Shown here: positions 42,372 through 53,490 of the stretch, one piece after another
How positions within the stretch are numbered: the stretch's first letter is position 1
How the letters are laid out: each line of letters starts with the position of its first letter
Origin: Bosea sp. ANAM02
Lineage (GTDB): Bacteria; Pseudomonadota; Alphaproteobacteria; Rhizobiales; Beijerinckiaceae
Length of the DNA: 64,000 nucleotides
Direction of reading: 5' to 3'
Assembly: GCF_011764485.1 (NCBI RefSeq)
Contig: NZ_AP022848.1
Coordinates: 1,392,001 to 1,456,000, forward strand
Translations under genes and position numbers: made by a program
Notes under the pieces: generated by a model
Seen by the model: only the letters and a program-made list of their open reading frames with translations
Databases searched by the model: none
Told to the model about the DNA's origin: nothing

Positions 42372-43565
42372 TCACGCCTTCCGGAGCGCCTCGACGCCGG
42401 GCAGGGCCTTGCCCTCCATCCATTCGAGGAAGGCGCCGCCGGCGGTCGAGACATAGGAGAGGTCGTCGGCGACGCCGGCATGGTTCATCGCCGCGACGGT
42501 ATCGCCACCGCCGGCGACCGCGACCAACTCACCCGCCTTGACGCGCCTGGCCGCGGCCTTGGCGACGGCGACCGTCGCGGTGTCGAAGGGCGGCAGTTCG
42601 AAGGCGCCGAAGGGGCCGTTCCAGACCAGCGTCCTGACCTTGTCGAGGCGCAGCACGACATCGGCGGCGCTGAGCGGGCCGGCATCGAGGATCATCTCGT
42701 CGGCGCCGACCTCGCCGACCGGCACGACGCGATGGCCGGGATGAGCCTTGAATTCGCGCGCGACCAGCGCATCGACCGGCAGCAGGATCTCGCAGCCGGC
42801 GGCCTTGGCCTTCTCCTCGATCTCGCGGGCGGTGCCGACGAGGTCATGCTCGCAGAGCGACTTGCCGACATCGACGCCGCGCGCCGCGAGGAAGGTGTTG
42901 GCCATGCCGCCGCCGATGGCGAGGATGTCGACCTTCTTCACGAGGTTGCCGAGCAGGTCGAGCTTGGTCGAGACCTTGGCGCCGCCGACGATCGCCATGA
43001 CCGGACGGGCGGGATTGTCGAGGCCTGCCGAGAGGGCTTCGAGCTCCGCCTGCATGGTGCGCCCGGCATAGGCCGGCAGGACATGGGCGAGGCCCTCGGT
43101 CGAGGCATGCGCCCTGTGGGCGGCCGAGAAGGCGTCGTTGACATAGAGATCGCCATTCGCGGCCAGCGCCTTCACGAACTCCGGGTCGTTCTTCTCGTCG
43201 CCGGCGTGGAAGCGGGTGTTCTCCAGCAGCAGCACGTCGCCGTTCTTCGCGGCCGTCAGCGCCCTGGCGACATCGTCGCCGATGCAGTCGTCGACGAAGG
43301 TGACGGGGCGGCCGAGAGCCTCGGTGAGCGCCGGCACTACCTGGCGCAGGCTGTTCTTGTCGTCGCGGCCCTTCGGGCGGCCGAAATGCGCGAGCAGTAC
43401 GACCTTGCCGCCCTTGTCGGCGATCTCGCGGATCGTCGGCAGGATGCGGTCGATGCGGGTGGTGTCGCTGACCTTGCCGTCTTCCATGGGAACGTTGAGG
43501 TCGACGCGGACAAGCACGCGCTTCGCCGCGAGATCGGCGTCATCGAGGGTGCGGAAGGCAGTCAT
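42372..43565 (-). CDS. pgk: Phosphoglycerate kinase
   Basis: 397 residues. [17 protein letters not shown] opens the substrate site, [10 protein letters not shown] and [14 protein letters not shown] follow, [13 protein letters not shown] is the N-domain phosphate loop, and [13 protein letters not shown] with the final [15 protein letters not shown] makes the nucleotide site. It transfers phosphate between 1,3-bisphosphoglycerate and ADP. It is 9 bp from the glycolipid-binding protein gene on the same strand, so likely co-transcribed with it. Confidence 0.97.
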   Translation of the reverse strand: MTAFRTLDDADLAAKRVLVRVDLNVPMEDGKVSDTTRIDRILPTIREIADKGGKVVLLAHFGRPKGRDDKNSLRQVVPALTEALGRPVTFVDDCIGDDVARALTAAKNGDVLLLENTRFHAGDEKNDPEFVKALAANGDLYVNDAFSAAHRAHASTEGLAHVLPAYAGRTMQAELEALSAGLDNPARPVMAIVGGAKVSTKLDLLGNLVKKVDILAIGGGMANTFLAARGVDVGKSLCEHDLVGTAREIEEKAKAAGCEILLPVDALVAREFKAHPGHRVVPVGEVGADEMILDAGPLSAADVVLRLDKVRTLVWNGPFGAFELPPFDTATVAVAKAAARRVKAGELVAVAGGGDTVAAMNHAGVADDLSYVSTAGGAFLEWMEGKALPGVEALRKA

Positions 43566-43574
43566 CGGGCTCTC

Positions 43575-44147
43575 TTATCGAATGCGTTCGAACAGGCTTG
43601 GATAATCGACGACGAGGCCGTCCTCGTCGACGGGCAATTCGGCCTCGAAGCTGCCATCGGCCGCCTGATAGCGGAACAGGCGCGGGGCCAGGCAGGTATA
43701 GGTCTGCCGGTCGATGGTCGGCACGAAATCGTCGAAGGGGATGTAGAGCATCGTGAAGCTGCGGCTCTGGCCGATCTCCCAGCGCTCCCGCCGGATCGGC
43801 AGGGTGTTGGTGAAGGGCGAGCCCTGCAGGTCGATGTCGATGCAGTCATCGAAGGCGGGCAGGGCTGTGCCGGCGGCATCATGCCAGCGGCCGGCACGGC
43901 GCTCCATGGCGAGGCGGCGGCCATCGGTCGTCGCGATGGCGAAGCCGGCGACCGCGAAATCCGCCGTGCAGTCGATGCGGTAGGAGACGCCATAGGGCGA
44001 ATCTCCGCGCTCGCCGATGACCACGGCCTCGGCGCGGACGCCCGATTGCGTCGTGACCAGCGTCAGATGCTCCAGTCCGACGCCCTCGACCGGCCGCCAG
44101 CGCAGGCTGCGCGGCACGGCCAGAAGGGCGGCGTCCCGAAAGCTCAT
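43575..44147 (-). CDS. Putative glycolipid-binding family protein
   Basis: 190 residues matching the Glycolipid_bind family (PF06475). The key region near the middle is CIDIDLQGSPFTNTLPIRRE, and LPVDEDGLVVDYPSLFERIR ends the protein. The family name is from one characterised relative, so the ligand here is uncertain. It is sandwiched between pgk and a small membrane protein, with its start overlapping the latter's stop (ATGA). Its place inside a glycolytic operon is unusual. Confidence 0.82.
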   Translation of the reverse strand: MSFRDAALLAVPRSLRWRPVEGVGLEHLTLVTTQSGVRAEAVVIGERGDSPYGVSYRIDCTADFAVAGFAIATTDGRRLAMERRAGRWHDAAGTALPAFDDCIDIDLQGSPFTNTLPIRRERWEIGQSRSFTMLYIPFDDFVPTIDRQTYTCLAPRLFRYQAADGSFEAELPVDEDGLVVDYPSLFERIR

Positions 44148-44602
44148 CGGGCGAGCAGGCCTCCGAACAGGCCGGGCACGCCGAATTTCAGCACGAGGAT
44201 GGTGAGGATCACGGTCAGCACGGCGGTGACGATCGCGGTCATGAACAGCGTGCCGGCGCGCGGCGTCGCATCGACGCGGTTGCGGAGCGCGGTGATCTCG
44301 CCGCGGATCGCCGCGAAATCCATGGTGCCGGCTGCGGCGTCGACCTTGTGGGCGCTGCGCTCCAGCGAGGCTTCGGCGCGGGTCAGCACGGCCTCGTAGC
44401 GGGCGAATTTCTCCTCGATGCGCGCCGCCTTCTCCTCGATGCGGGAGAGCTGGTCGAGCTTGCGCGGCTCGGCGACGGGCGCGGCAGTCTCAGCCGCGGC
44501 AGGTGCGGTCGCCACGAGCGTGGGGCCGGATGCGGGGGGCGGCGACGCGACGGGCGGCTCGTTGTTCGCCGGGGTCACGACGGTCGGCTCGATCTTGGCC
44601 AT
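44144..44602 (-). CDS. Single-pass membrane protein with coiled coil
   Basis: 152 residues from the ATG at 44602, with GGAG upstream. The N-terminal 55 residues are Pro/Ala-rich and disordered. A coiled coil follows at about 58-112 (LSRIEEKAARIEEKFARYEA) and one C-terminal helix with GTLFMTAIVTAVLTVILTIL near 125-150. No family was recognised. Overlap with the glycolipid-binding protein gene implies shared translation. Its function is unknown. Confidence 0.75.
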   Translation of the reverse strand: MAKIEPTVVTPANNEPPVASPPPASGPTLVATAPAAAETAAPVAEPRKLDQLSRIEEKAARIEEKFARYEAVLTRAEASLERSAHKVDAAAGTMDFAAIRGEITALRNRVDATPRAGTLFMTAIVTAVLTVILTILVLKFGVPGLFGGLLAR

Positions 44603-44703
44603 AGGCGCTCCGTAGCTGGGAGATGTCGGGCGAGGTCGGGCCTTGGCAGCGCGGCCTCGCATTGATGTGTCATGCCCTCAGACAAGGGCAGAAAGGTGAT
44701 CGA

Positions 44704-45714
<1,011 letters not shown>

Positions 45715-45770
45715 GTCTTCCTCTCCTTCGCCGAGCAAACGGCCTAAGCCGTCGCTATCCACGCGGGCAA

Positions 45771-45791
45771 TTCGGCCAAAGCATGGCCGAA
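45771..45791. promoter_or_regulatory. Inverted repeat between tkt and gap
   Basis: TTCGGCCA-AAGCA-TGGCCGAA is a perfect 8-bp stem, and GCCTGC-GTCAA-GCAGGC follows at 45822-45838 near the tkt stop. It could be an operator of the gap operon or a 3' structure of tkt. No U-run supports a terminator. Confidence 0.4.
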
Positions 45792-45840
45792 CGCAAGATG
45801 TCTTTCGGGAATATCAGCCCTGCCTGCGTCAAGCAGGCCC

Positions 45841-47838
45841 TCAGGCGTTGTGCTGCTTCATCGCGGCGTCGGCGATCGCCTCCGCCGTGATGCCGAAATG
45901 CTTGTAGACCTCCTTGTAGGGGCCGCTGGCGCCGAAGGAGTTCATGCCGATGAAGGTGCCGTCATGGCCGATCACGGCATCCCAGCCGAAGCGCACGCCG
46001 GCCTCGATGGCGATCTTGACCGGGGCGGAGCCGATGACCTGAGCCTGCGTAGCCTCGTCCTGCTCGAGGAAGAGCTCGAGCGAGGGCACGGACACGACGC
46101 GGGCGGGGACGCCCTTCTCGGCCAAGAGCTTGCGCGCGGCGACGGCGAGTTCGACCTCGGAGCCCGAAGCGAAGAGCGAGACCTGGGCCTTGCCGCCCTC
46201 GGCCGCCAGCAGCTCGTAGGCGCCGGTGGCCGAGCGGTTCTTCGCGGTGGCGTCTGTGCGGAGCTGCGGCAGGTTCTGGCGCGAGAGCGCGAGGACGGTC
46301 GGGCCGTCGGTGCGCTCCAGCGCCGCCTGCCAGGCTTCTGCGGTCTCGATCGTGTCGGCCGGGCGGAAGACACGCATGTTCGGCATGGCGCGGAGCGAGG
46401 CGACCTGCTCGACCGGCTGGTGGGTCGGGCCGTCCTCGCCGAGGCCGATCGAGTCGTGGGTCATGACGTAGACGACCGGCAGGCTCATCAGCGCGGCCAG
46501 GCGCATCGAGGGGCGGGCATAGTCGGCGAAGACCAGGAAGGTGCCGCCGCCGGTGCGGAAGCCGCCATGCAGCGTGATGCCGTTCATCGCGGCGGCCATG
46601 CCGTGCTCGCGGATGCCGTAGCGGACATAGCGGCCCTTCGGGGTCTTCGGGGTGAAGTCCTCGGCGGCCTTGGTGCGGGTGTTGTTGGACGGGGTCAGGT
46701 CGGCCGAGCCCATCACCAGTTCCGGCATGATCGGGGTGATGGCTTCGAGCGCCAGTTCCGAGGCTTTGCGGGTGGCGACGGCCTGCGGCGCGGCGATCAG
46801 CGCCTTCTTGTGGGCGAGGATCGCCTTGTCGAGCTTGGCCGGGACGGTGTGGGCGAGGCGGCGGTCGAACTCGCCGCGCTTGCGCTCGGAGAGGGCGGCG
46901 AAGCGCTCGCTCCAGTCCTTATGGGCGGCGGCGCCGGCGGCGCCGGCGGCGCGCCAGGCCTTGAGCACATCGGCCGCGACCTCGAAGGCGCCACCGGTGA
47001 TGCCGAGCTTCTGCTTGGCGGCGGCGAGTTCCTCGGCGCCGAGCGGCTCGCCATGGGCCTTGGAGGTGCCGGCCTTCTTCGGGGCGCCGAAGCCGATCAC
47101 CGTCTTGCAGGCGATCATGGTCGGCTTGTTCGACTTCCGGGCCCGGTTGATCGCGGCTTCGATCGCCTCGGGATCATGGCCGTCGACGCGCTCGGAGCGC
47201 CAGCCGCAAGCCTTGAAGCGCGCGACCTGGTCGACATTGTCGGTGATCGAGAGCGGGCCGTCGATCGAGATGCCGTTATCGTCCCAGAGCACGATCAGCT
47301 TGCTGAGCTTCTGGTGGCCGGCAAGCGCGATCGCCTCCTGGCTGATGCCCTCCATCAGGTCGCCGTCGGACGCCAATACATAGGTGTGGTGATCGACGAC
47401 CTTCCTGCCGAACTCGGCGGCGAGCATGCGCTCGGCCATCGCCATGCCGACGGCGGTGGCCAGGCCCTGGCCGAGCGGGCCGGTGGTGGTCTCGACGCCG
47501 GCGGTCATGAAGTTCTCGGGGTGGCCGGGGGTCTTCGACTCGAGCTGGCGGAAGGCCTTGAGGTCGTCGAGCTGCATGCCGGGCGCGCCGGTGAGATAGA
47601 GCAGGGCGTAGAGCAGCATCGAGCCATGGCCGGCGGAGAGCACGAAGCGGTCGCGATCCGGCCAGCGCGGATCGGCGGCGTCATACTTCATCACGCGGGT
47701 GAACAGCACGGCGGCGATGTCGGCGGCGCCCATCGGCAGGCCGGGATGGCCGGATTTGGCTTTCTCGACGCCATCCATCGCCAGGCCGCGGATGGCATTG
47801 GCGAGCTTGTCGTGCTGGGCGCGGTCGATGGTGGTCAT
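45841..47838 (-). CDS. tkt: Transketolase
   Basis: 665 residues. The thiamine-diphosphate fold has the pattern [46 protein letters not shown] (ThDP-binding GDG), [15 protein letters not shown] and [19 protein letters not shown]. It transfers two-carbon units in the pentose phosphate and possibly Calvin pathways. It is the first gene of the minus-strand cluster, with a 343-bp divergent region to zapA's operon. Confidence 0.97.
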   Translation of the reverse strand: MTTIDRAQHDKLANAIRGLAMDGVEKAKSGHPGLPMGAADIAAVLFTRVMKYDAADPRWPDRDRFVLSAGHGSMLLYALLYLTGAPGMQLDDLKAFRQLESKTPGHPENFMTAGVETTTGPLGQGLATAVGMAMAERMLAAEFGRKVVDHHTYVLASDGDLMEGISQEAIALAGHQKLSKLIVLWDDNGISIDGPLSITDNVDQVARFKACGWRSERVDGHDPEAIEAAINRARKSNKPTMIACKTVIGFGAPKKAGTSKAHGEPLGAEELAAAKQKLGITGGAFEVAADVLKAWRAAGAAGAAAHKDWSERFAALSERKRGEFDRRLAHTVPAKLDKAILAHKKALIAAPQAVATRKASELALEAITPIMPELVMGSADLTPSNNTRTKAAEDFTPKTPKGRYVRYGIREHGMAAAMNGITLHGGFRTGGGTFLVFADYARPSMRLAALMSLPVVYVMTHDSIGLGEDGPTHQPVEQVASLRAMPNMRVFRPADTIETAEAWQAALERTDGPTVLALSRQNLPQLRTDATAKNRSATGAYELLAAEGGKAQVSLFASGSEVELAVAARKLLAEKGVPARVVSVPSLELFLEQDEATQAQVIGSAPVKIAIEAGVRFGWDAVIGHDGTFIGMNSFGASGPYKEVYKHFGITAEAIADAAMKQHNA

Positions 47839-48181
47839 GATGATCTCACAGGGCTCCGTCGGACGGGCGGAAGGACCGGGCCGGCCTGCGCGACAGCGGG
47901 CCGGCGAGGGGAGGGCAATGTTGCAGCCGCTTTCGGCGGGCTTGGAAAGGACGGGTGGATTAGGCCCGGCCCTCCCTGCGAGTCAATTCGCGAAACCCTG
48001 CTTTCAGGGTCGCAGGCACCGCTTTCGCGCGGTTTTCCGCAGATGGCGCGTCAGCCCCGCCCGGCAAGCCGTTGCAAGAACATGTTTACAGGCTGCGAGA
48101 GCGATTCCTGTTTTCCGGCGTTGTGCTGTAAATTAAGGCACGAATCGTGTGAGCCGGCTTCGGTCTGAAAGGAGAGCGACG
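47839..48181. other. Divergent intergenic region tkt / DUF4164-zapA
   Basis: 343 bp without a gene. It should hold the tkt promoter on the left and the DUF4164-zapA promoter on the right. An A/T-rich TGTAAATTAAGG (about 48126-48137) is a possible promoter element for the latter. Two GANTC sites are present, but this is not enough to claim methylation control. Confidence 0.6.
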
Positions 48182-48493
48182 GTGGCGAGCCTGATGCTGG
48201 ACAATGCCTTGGCGCGTCTCGATACCGCGCTCGGGCAATTGGAGGCGGCGGCGCGGCGGCGGGTCGAGGCTGAGCGTGGACGTGGCAACCTCGAAACCGA
48301 ACTCGCCCTGATGCAGGACGACCGGGCGCGGCTGGCGGCCGAGCTCGACGGCGCGATGGCGCGTCTCGGCCAGGTCGAGACGGCGGCTGCCGATGTCGAC
48401 CAGCGGCTGGAGCGGGCGATGAACGTCGTCGGCGCGGTGATCGCGCGTGTCGAGGGGCAGCAGCCGCCGGAACCCGAGGCCAATCAAAGCTAG
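48182..48493 (+). CDS. DUF4164 family coiled-coil protein
   Basis: 103 residues from a GTG at 48182 with AAGGAG at the best spacing. It is one long coiled coil (LDTALGQLEAAARRRVEAER and LDGAMARLGQVETAAADVDQ). DUF4164 proteins accompany zapA in Rhizobiales. It lies 19 bp before zapA and is presumably co-expressed; its role may be in division or as a ZapA partner. Confidence 0.85.
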   Translation: MASLMLDNALARLDTALGQLEAAARRRVEAERGRGNLETELALMQDDRARLAAELDGAMARLGQVETAAADVDQRLERAMNVVGAVIARVEGQQPPEPEANQS

Positions 48494-48512
48494 AACGAGG
48501 ACTGGAGTTCGG

Positions 48513-48881
48513 ATGCCGCAAGTCAACGTCATGATTTCCGGGAAGGCCTATCGCATGGCCTGCGGGGAGGGCGAGGAAGCCCATCTCGAAGGGCTCGCCC
48601 GGTTCTATGACGAGAAGATCGGCGAGATGCGGCAGGCCTTCGGCGAGATCGGCGACATGCGGCTGCATGTCATGGCGGCGCTGATGGTGGCCGACGAAGT
48701 TCACGAACTGAAGCAGCGATTGGCGAAGCTGGAAGCCGATCTCGCGGCGACGCAGGGCAATGCCGGAGCCGCCGACCAACGACTTGGCGAGATCGAGGAC
48801 CGGGCGGCGGAAGCGCTGGTCGCGGCGGCCGAACGGATCGAGGGCGTGGCACGGAGTTTGATCCCGACCGCGGTGGGGTGA
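48513..48881 (+). CDS. zapA: Cell division protein ZapA
   Basis: 122 residues from the ATG at 48513. QVNVMISGKAYRMACGEGEE and LEGLARFYDEKIGEMRQAFG are ZapA hallmarks, followed by the dimerisation helix HVMAALMVADEVHELKQRLA. ZapA bundles FtsZ at the division ring. The 6S RNA gene often found after zapA in alphaproteobacteria was not recognised here; the downstream region holds a repeat and a terminator. Confidence 0.93.
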   Translation: MPQVNVMISGKAYRMACGEGEEAHLEGLARFYDEKIGEMRQAFGEIGDMRLHVMAALMVADEVHELKQRLAKLEADLAATQGNAGAADQRLGEIEDRAAEALVAAAERIEGVARSLIPTAVG

Positions 48882-48894
48882 GGAAGAAACAGGC

Positions 48895-49018
48895 GTCATG
48901 CTCGGGCCTGACCCGAGCATCTCTTGCCGGAAGACGCTCATCGCAATGACGGTGAAGGTTCCGGTGCGACCCCGCGATGAGATTCTCGGGTCTGCGCTTC
49001 GCTCTGCCCGAGAATGAC
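48895..49018. repeat. Intergenic inverted repeat, B-related
   Basis: Starts GTCATGCTCGGGCCTGACC and ends TGCCCGAGAATGAC. It lies between zapA and its terminator. Its closest relative is at 62824-62919. Confidence 0.8.
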
Positions 49019-49034
49019 GGCTGCGGACAATGAA

Positions 49035-49075
49035 GAAGGCCCCGGATGTAGCCATCCGGGGCCTTCATTTTTTTC
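49035..49075 (+). terminator. Rho-independent terminator after zapA
   Basis: GAAGGCCCCGGATG-TAGC-CATCCGGGGCCTTC followed by a U-run; a very stable stem, strongest on the plus strand. Confidence 0.92.
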
Positions 49076-49087
49076 TTTACGATCGGA

Positions 49088-49609
49088 TCAGACGCCGGGC
49101 GCGCCGCCGGCACCATCCAGCACCGTGACGGAGCGGCGGTTCTGCGACCAGCAGGAGATGTCGTTGCAGACGGCGACCGGGCGCTCCTTGCCGTAGGAGA
49201 TGGTGCGCATGCGCTGAGCCGGGATGCCACGCGAGGCGAGGTAGTCGCGCACGGTCTGGGCGCGGCGGGCGCCGAGCGAATAGTTGTACTCGCGGGTGCC
49301 GCGCTCGTCGGCGTGCCCCTCGACGGTGAAGGTGTAGCGCGGATAGCGCTGCAGCCACTGGGCCTGCTTGTCGAGGGTCGAGACGGCCGTCGAGGTCAGG
49401 TCGGTCGAGTCGGTTTCGAAGAAGACGCGGTCGCCGACATTCACGACGAAATCCTGCGCGCTGCCGGGCGTGGCGGCGCCGCCGGCACCGAAGCCCGAAC
49501 CGTTCGCGTCGGCATTCTGATCCTTGGCGCAGGCACCGAGCGCGAGCGTGGCGGCGATGGCGGCGGCGAAACGGACGGCACGGCCGCGGGGAACGAGAGT
49601 GGTCAACAT
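49088..49609 (-). CDS. pal: Peptidoglycan-associated lipoprotein
   Basis: 173 residues. Lipobox LALGAC (Cys27). The OmpA domain (about 60-165) has VFFETDSTDLTSTAVSTLDK, VEGHADERGTREYNYSLG and the alpha-type NDISCWSQNRRSVTVL end. It anchors the Tol complex to peptidoglycan at the outer membrane. tolB lies upstream on the same strand, but a class II aldolase gene on the other strand is between them, so pal likely has its own promoter. Confidence 0.96.
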   Translation of the reverse strand: MLTTLVPRGRAVRFAAAIAATLALGACAKDQNADANGSGFGAGGAATPGSAQDFVVNVGDRVFFETDSTDLTSTAVSTLDKQAQWLQRYPRYTFTVEGHADERGTREYNYSLGARRAQTVRDYLASRGIPAQRMRTISYGKERPVAVCNDISCWSQNRRSVTVLDGAGGAPGV

Positions 49610-49936
49610 GGCTGGACTCCGGGCAAACGAATTTTGTGGCGGCGCACTTCGAGGAGGGCTTCGCGATGCCTCATCAATGAAGCGTCAACCTAAACGAGAC
49701 CTTGCCAAATCAGGGCGAAGTGGCGGCATTGCGGCTTATGGTTAACCAATTATGGCAAAAGGCATTTCCTGGCGGAGCTGTGATGCGGTTGCCACATCGG
49801 CGCCGGGCGCGTGAAAAAAGCTTGCGATTCGCTTCGGCAATTGCAGCGCCTGTTTCGTGCTGCCAGTTCTATCTTCGTGCCGGTGCCGGCTCGATCCTTG
49901 CTTGGCATCCCTCCATTCATTCGACCGGAGACCGCG
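49610..49936. other. Intergenic region pal / class II aldolase
   Basis: 327 bp, gene-free. The palindrome TGGTTAACCA (49739-49748) within an A/T-rich stretch is a candidate site for the pal promoter. Otherwise nothing is recognised. Confidence 0.55.
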
Positions 49937-50737
49937 ATGGCCCATTCCCTCAAGTCCGGCGCTGCGAGCGTGACGCCGTTTCGTGGTCCCAACCAGCCCG
50001 ATCTCGAATCCGAGATCGTCTGGGAGGCGCGCCGGGACCTCGCCGCGACTTTCCGGATGGCGGCGCGCTACGGCTTCGAGGAGGGGATCTGCAACCATTT
50101 CTCGGCGCTCGTGCCGGGGCATGACGACCTGTTCATCGTCAATCCCTATGGCTGGGCGTTTCGCGAGCTGACGGCGTCGAAGCTGCTGATCTGCGACTTC
50201 CACGGCAATGTCGTCTCGGGCGAGGGGCAGCCGGAGGCGACCGCCTTCTACATTCACGCCCGCATCCATAAGAACGTCCCGCGCGCCAAGGTCGCGTTCC
50301 ATACCCACATGCCCTATGCGACGGCGCTGTCGATGACCGAGGGCGATCCGCTGATCTTCGCCGGCCAGACGGCGCTGAAGTTCTACGGCCGCACGGCGAT
50401 TGACCGCGATTATAACGGGCTGGCTCTGGACGAGCGCGAGGGCGACCGGATCGCGGCTGCGGTCGGCGATGCCGATATCGTCTTCATGAAGCATCATGGC
50501 GTCATGGTGCTCGGGCCGAACATCGCCGAGGCCTGGGACGACCTCTATTACCTGGAGCGGGCCTGCGAGGTGCAGGCGCTGGCGCTCGCGACGCGACGCG
50601 AGGTCAAGCCGGTGAAGCCCGAGATCGCGGAAGCCGCCTATCGCCAGATGCGCGAGGGCGATCCGGAATCGGCGCGGCTGCACCTCGCCTCGATCCGCCG
50701 GCAGCTCGACGCGGAGGAACCGGTCTATCGCGATTGA
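49937..50737 (+). CDS. Class II aldolase/adducin family protein
   Basis: 266 residues from the ATG at 49937 (CCGGAG upstream); the upstream ATG is not supported. Class II aldolase marks are EGICNHFSALVPG, the conserved NPYGWAFRELTASKLL, the zinc ligands in FHTHMPYATALS and KHHGVMVLG. Substrate class (sugar-phosphate aldol or decarboxylation) is not determinable. It is on the opposite strand inside the tol-pal region and seems an insertion. Confidence 0.88.
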   Translation: MAHSLKSGAASVTPFRGPNQPDLESEIVWEARRDLAATFRMAARYGFEEGICNHFSALVPGHDDLFIVNPYGWAFRELTASKLLICDFHGNVVSGEGQPEATAFYIHARIHKNVPRAKVAFHTHMPYATALSMTEGDPLIFAGQTALKFYGRTAIDRDYNGLALDEREGDRIAAAVGDADIVFMKHHGVMVLGPNIAEAWDDLYYLERACEVQALALATRREVKPVKPEIAEAAYRQMREGDPESARLHLASIRRQLDAEEPVYRD

Positions 50738-50793
50738 GCGGGTCGGGTCGCCAGCAAGCAAAGGCCGCCCGGATTTGCTGTACGGCGTTTCGC

Positions 50794-50881
50794 GTCATCC
50801 CGGACGGAGCGAAGCGTAGATCCGGGAGTCCTCATGAGGCTCGGCGCTTTACGATGGATCCCGGGGCAAGCCCGGGATGAC
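50794..50881. repeat. Intergenic inverted repeat, family B
   Basis: GTCATCCCGGACGGAGCG to GCCCGGGATGAC, between the class II aldolase and tolB (convergent). Confidence 0.83.
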
Positions 50882-50909
50882 GAAGCGGTTCCGAGGAAGA
50901 TTCGCTTGC

Positions 50910-52256
50910 TCAGCGCTGGCCGCTGAGCAAAGGCGACCAGGTCGGGTCGGAGGCGAAGGCCGGGGTCGGCACGGGCACCTCGACGCGGCCGGTGATGTCC
51001 ACCATGTACAGCTTGCCGCCGGACTGGCCGCCCGGATCGCGGAAGAACATCAGGTACTGGCCGTTCGGGGCCCAGTTCGGGGCTTCGTTGTGGAAGCCCT
51101 CGGTCAGGATGCGCTCGCCCGAGCCGTCCGGCCGCATCACGCCGATGGCGAAGCCGCCGCCGCCCTGGCGCGTGAAGGCGATGAGGTCGCCGCGCGGTGA
51201 CCAGGATGGCTGCGAGTAGCGGCCCTGCCCGAAGGAAATGCGCTGAGCCTCGCCGCCGCCGGCCGACATCACATAGAGCTGCTGCTGGCCGCCGCGGTCG
51301 CTCTCGAAGACGATGCGCGAGCCGTCCGGAGCATAGGAAGGCGAGGTGTCGATCGCCGCCGTCGAGGTCAGGCGCATCGTGGTGCGGGAGCCGATATCGA
51401 TGGCGTAGAGATTGGCGTTGCCGCCCTGCTGCAGCGAGAGCACGACGCGCTGGCCGTTGGGCGCAAAGCGCGGGCTCGAGCTCATGTCGGGGAAGTTGCC
51501 GACGATCTGGCGCTGTCCGGTCTCGATGTTCAGGACCTGCACGCGGGGCTGCTCGCCCTGGCGCTGGGTCATGAAGGTCACGTCCTGCGAGACCGGCGAA
51601 TAGCGCGGCGTCACCACCGAGACGTCGCCATTGGTGAGGTAGCGCACATTGGCGCCGTCCTGGTCCATGATGGCGAGGCGCTTGCGGCGCGTTTCCTTCG
51701 GGCCGGATTCGTCGACGAAGACGACGCGGGTATCGAAGAAGCCGCCGAGGCCGGTGACCTTCGAGAAGATCGCATCCGAGATGATGTGGCCGACGCGGCG
51801 GGTGTTGCTCGGGTCGGTGAAATATTGCTGGCCGTCGGTCTGGGTGCCGGTCGCGACGTCCCAGAGCCGGAACTCGGCGCGGATGCGGCCGGCCTCGCGC
51901 GCGACGCGGCCGGTGACGAGGGCCTGCACGCCCGCCGCCTTCCAGGCGTCGAAGCGGGGCGCGGCATCGAAGGGCGGGTTCGCTTCCGGGAAGCGGCCCT
52001 TGTCGATGGGCGTGAAATAGCCGCAGCGCTTCAGGTTGTTGGTGATGACGCCGGAGACCAGCACGCCGCCTTCGCCGCCGAAATCGGCGATGGCGATCGG
52101 CATCGGCTGGAAGGCACCGCCGCGCAGGTCGATGACGAGCTCGGCCCTGGCGGCGGCCGGCACGAGCAGCGCCGCGCCGGCGGTGGCGAGAAGGCGGCGG
52201 CGCGTGGGCGCGGCCGCGAGGAGGGGAAGGGGAGTGTGGTCGATCATCGGGGTCAC
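50910..52256 (-). CDS. tolB: Tol-Pal system beta-propeller protein TolB
   Basis: 448 residues from a GTG that overlaps the tolA stop (GTGA); an ATG at 52247 is an alternative. The signal peptide ([20 protein letters not shown]) exports it to the periplasm. The N-terminal domain has [20 protein letters not shown]; the propeller carries WD-like blades such as [20 protein letters not shown] and [15 protein letters not shown]. It links Pal to TolA in outer-membrane constriction during division. Confidence 0.96.
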   Translation of the reverse strand: MTPMIDHTPLPLLAAAPTRRRLLATAGAALLVPAAARAELVIDLRGGAFQPMPIAIADFGGEGGVLVSGVITNNLKRCGYFTPIDKGRFPEANPPFDAAPRFDAWKAAGVQALVTGRVAREAGRIRAEFRLWDVATGTQTDGQQYFTDPSNTRRVGHIISDAIFSKVTGLGGFFDTRVVFVDESGPKETRRKRLAIMDQDGANVRYLTNGDVSVVTPRYSPVSQDVTFMTQRQGEQPRVQVLNIETGQRQIVGNFPDMSSSPRFAPNGQRVVLSLQQGGNANLYAIDIGSRTTMRLTSTAAIDTSPSYAPDGSRIVFESDRGGQQQLYVMSAGGGEAQRISFGQGRYSQPSWSPRGDLIAFTRQGGGGFAIGVMRPDGSGERILTEGFHNEAPNWAPNGQYLMFFRDPGGQSGGKLYMVDITGRVEVPVPTPAFASDPTWSPLLSGQR

Positions 52257-53461
52257 ATAACGTCCCTGGCGTCGAAATTGACGACGACATCACGCCAGTC
52301 GTCGTAATAGGAGGCGAATTGAGCCGGGATGCGCAGCGGTGCGCAGCGGCGGGTGGCGGTCAGCGCCGAAGCGGCGGCGACGCGGAAAAGCGGGTCGGAG
52401 GATGAGTTGATCACCCCGGGCTGGCCGATCAGCGAGCCGTCGGTGTTGAGCTTCATCCGCACGGACGGCACGACATTGCTGTTGCCATGGGCATTGGCCA
52501 GCGCGATCGGCACGTTCCAGCATTTCAGGAGCTGATCTTGGATGATCCCGATGAGCTGGGACCTGAGCGAGGGGCTGAGCTTCTGCGACGTGCCGCGTTC
52601 GGTGCCGAGCGAGGCGGTGCGGTTGACCTGCGGCGCCGATGACCCCGAAGATTGCGCCTTCTCCTTCGACTGGAGCAGCTTGGCGATGTCGTTGGCGTTG
52701 AAGTTCTTGGCGATCTCCGCCTCCTTCTTCGCCTTGGCCTCGGCCTCCTGCTTCGCCTTCGCCTCGGCGGCGAGCTTGGCCTTCTCGACGGCCTCGGCCT
52801 TCGCCCTGGCGGCGGCCTCGGCCTTTTCCTTAGCGGCCTTCTCGGCTTCCGCCTTGGCGAGCGCCTCGGCCTTGGCCTTGGCATCGGCAGCGCGCTTGGC
52901 GGCCTGGGCGTCGGCTTCCGCCTTGGCCTTGGCGGCGGCCTTCGCCTCCTCATCGGCCTTCTTCGCCTTGGAGGCGAGTTCGGCCTCTTCGGCGAGCCTG
53001 GCCTGTTCCTCGCGCTTCTGCTCGGCCTCGCGCGCGGCGGCGGCCTCGCTCTTCTGCGGCGGCTGCTTGGCGGGCTCGGGCGGCTTGGCCTCGGGCTTCG
53101 GCGGCTCGGCCGGGCGGGCCGGCGGCGGGGGCGTCGTGGCGTTGTTCTCGGCGGTCTTCAGTTCGAGCGGGCGAGAGGGCGGGGCCGGGGCATCGGCCTT
53201 GGCCTCGCCGGCTTCCTTGCGCTCGACCATCTCGGACTGGCGCTCGGCGCGCGGGGTCGGCTGGGCCTGGACCTTCTCGGCGCTGCGCTCGCCGCGCGTC
53301 ACCTGGTTCAGCGCATTGGGATCGACCAGCTCGACGGCGATCGCCTCCTCGTGCTCCGGCAGCGGCGCGGGCGACGAGAACGCCAGCAGCCCTGCGACGA
53401 GGAACGTCACGTGGCCGAGCGCCGACACCAGCATGCCAGGTTCGGAGGTCGAAAGCTTCAC
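52253..53461 (-). CDS. tolA: Cell envelope integrity protein TolA
   Basis: 402 residues. One N-terminal membrane helix ([16 protein letters not shown]), then a Pro/Glu-rich part, then a very long Lys/Ala/Glu helix (about 130-260, [16 protein letters not shown] and similar), and a C-terminal TolA domain from about 300 ([20 protein letters not shown]). It spans the periplasm and couples the TolQR motor to TolB-Pal. Overlaps tolB by GTGA. Confidence 0.95.
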   Translation of the reverse strand: MKLSTSEPGMLVSALGHVTFLVAGLLAFSSPAPLPEHEEAIAVELVDPNALNQVTRGERSAEKVQAQPTPRAERQSEMVERKEAGEAKADAPAPPSRPLELKTAENNATTPPPPARPAEPPKPEAKPPEPAKQPPQKSEAAAAREAEQKREEQARLAEEAELASKAKKADEEAKAAAKAKAEADAQAAKRAADAKAKAEALAKAEAEKAAKEKAEAAARAKAEAVEKAKLAAEAKAKQEAEAKAKKEAEIAKNFNANDIAKLLQSKEKAQSSGSSAPQVNRTASLGTERGTSQKLSPSLRSQLIGIIQDQLLKCWNVPIALANAHGNSNVVPSVRMKLNTDGSLIGQPGVINSSSDPLFRVAAASALTATRRCAPLRIPAQFASYYDDWRDVVVNFDARDVM

Positions 53462-53490
53462 GCCCTGAACGTCCTTACTCTCAATAACCT

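Noticed and set aside
42243-44399. 718-codon plus-strand ORF
   Set aside because: Antisense to pgk and the glycolipid-binding protein.
45850-48168. 772-codon plus-strand ORF
   Set aside because: Antisense to transketolase.
48882-49087. 6S RNA gene after zapA
   Set aside because: The usual place was inspected; only an inverted repeat and a terminator are present, with no long imperfect hairpin with a central bulge.
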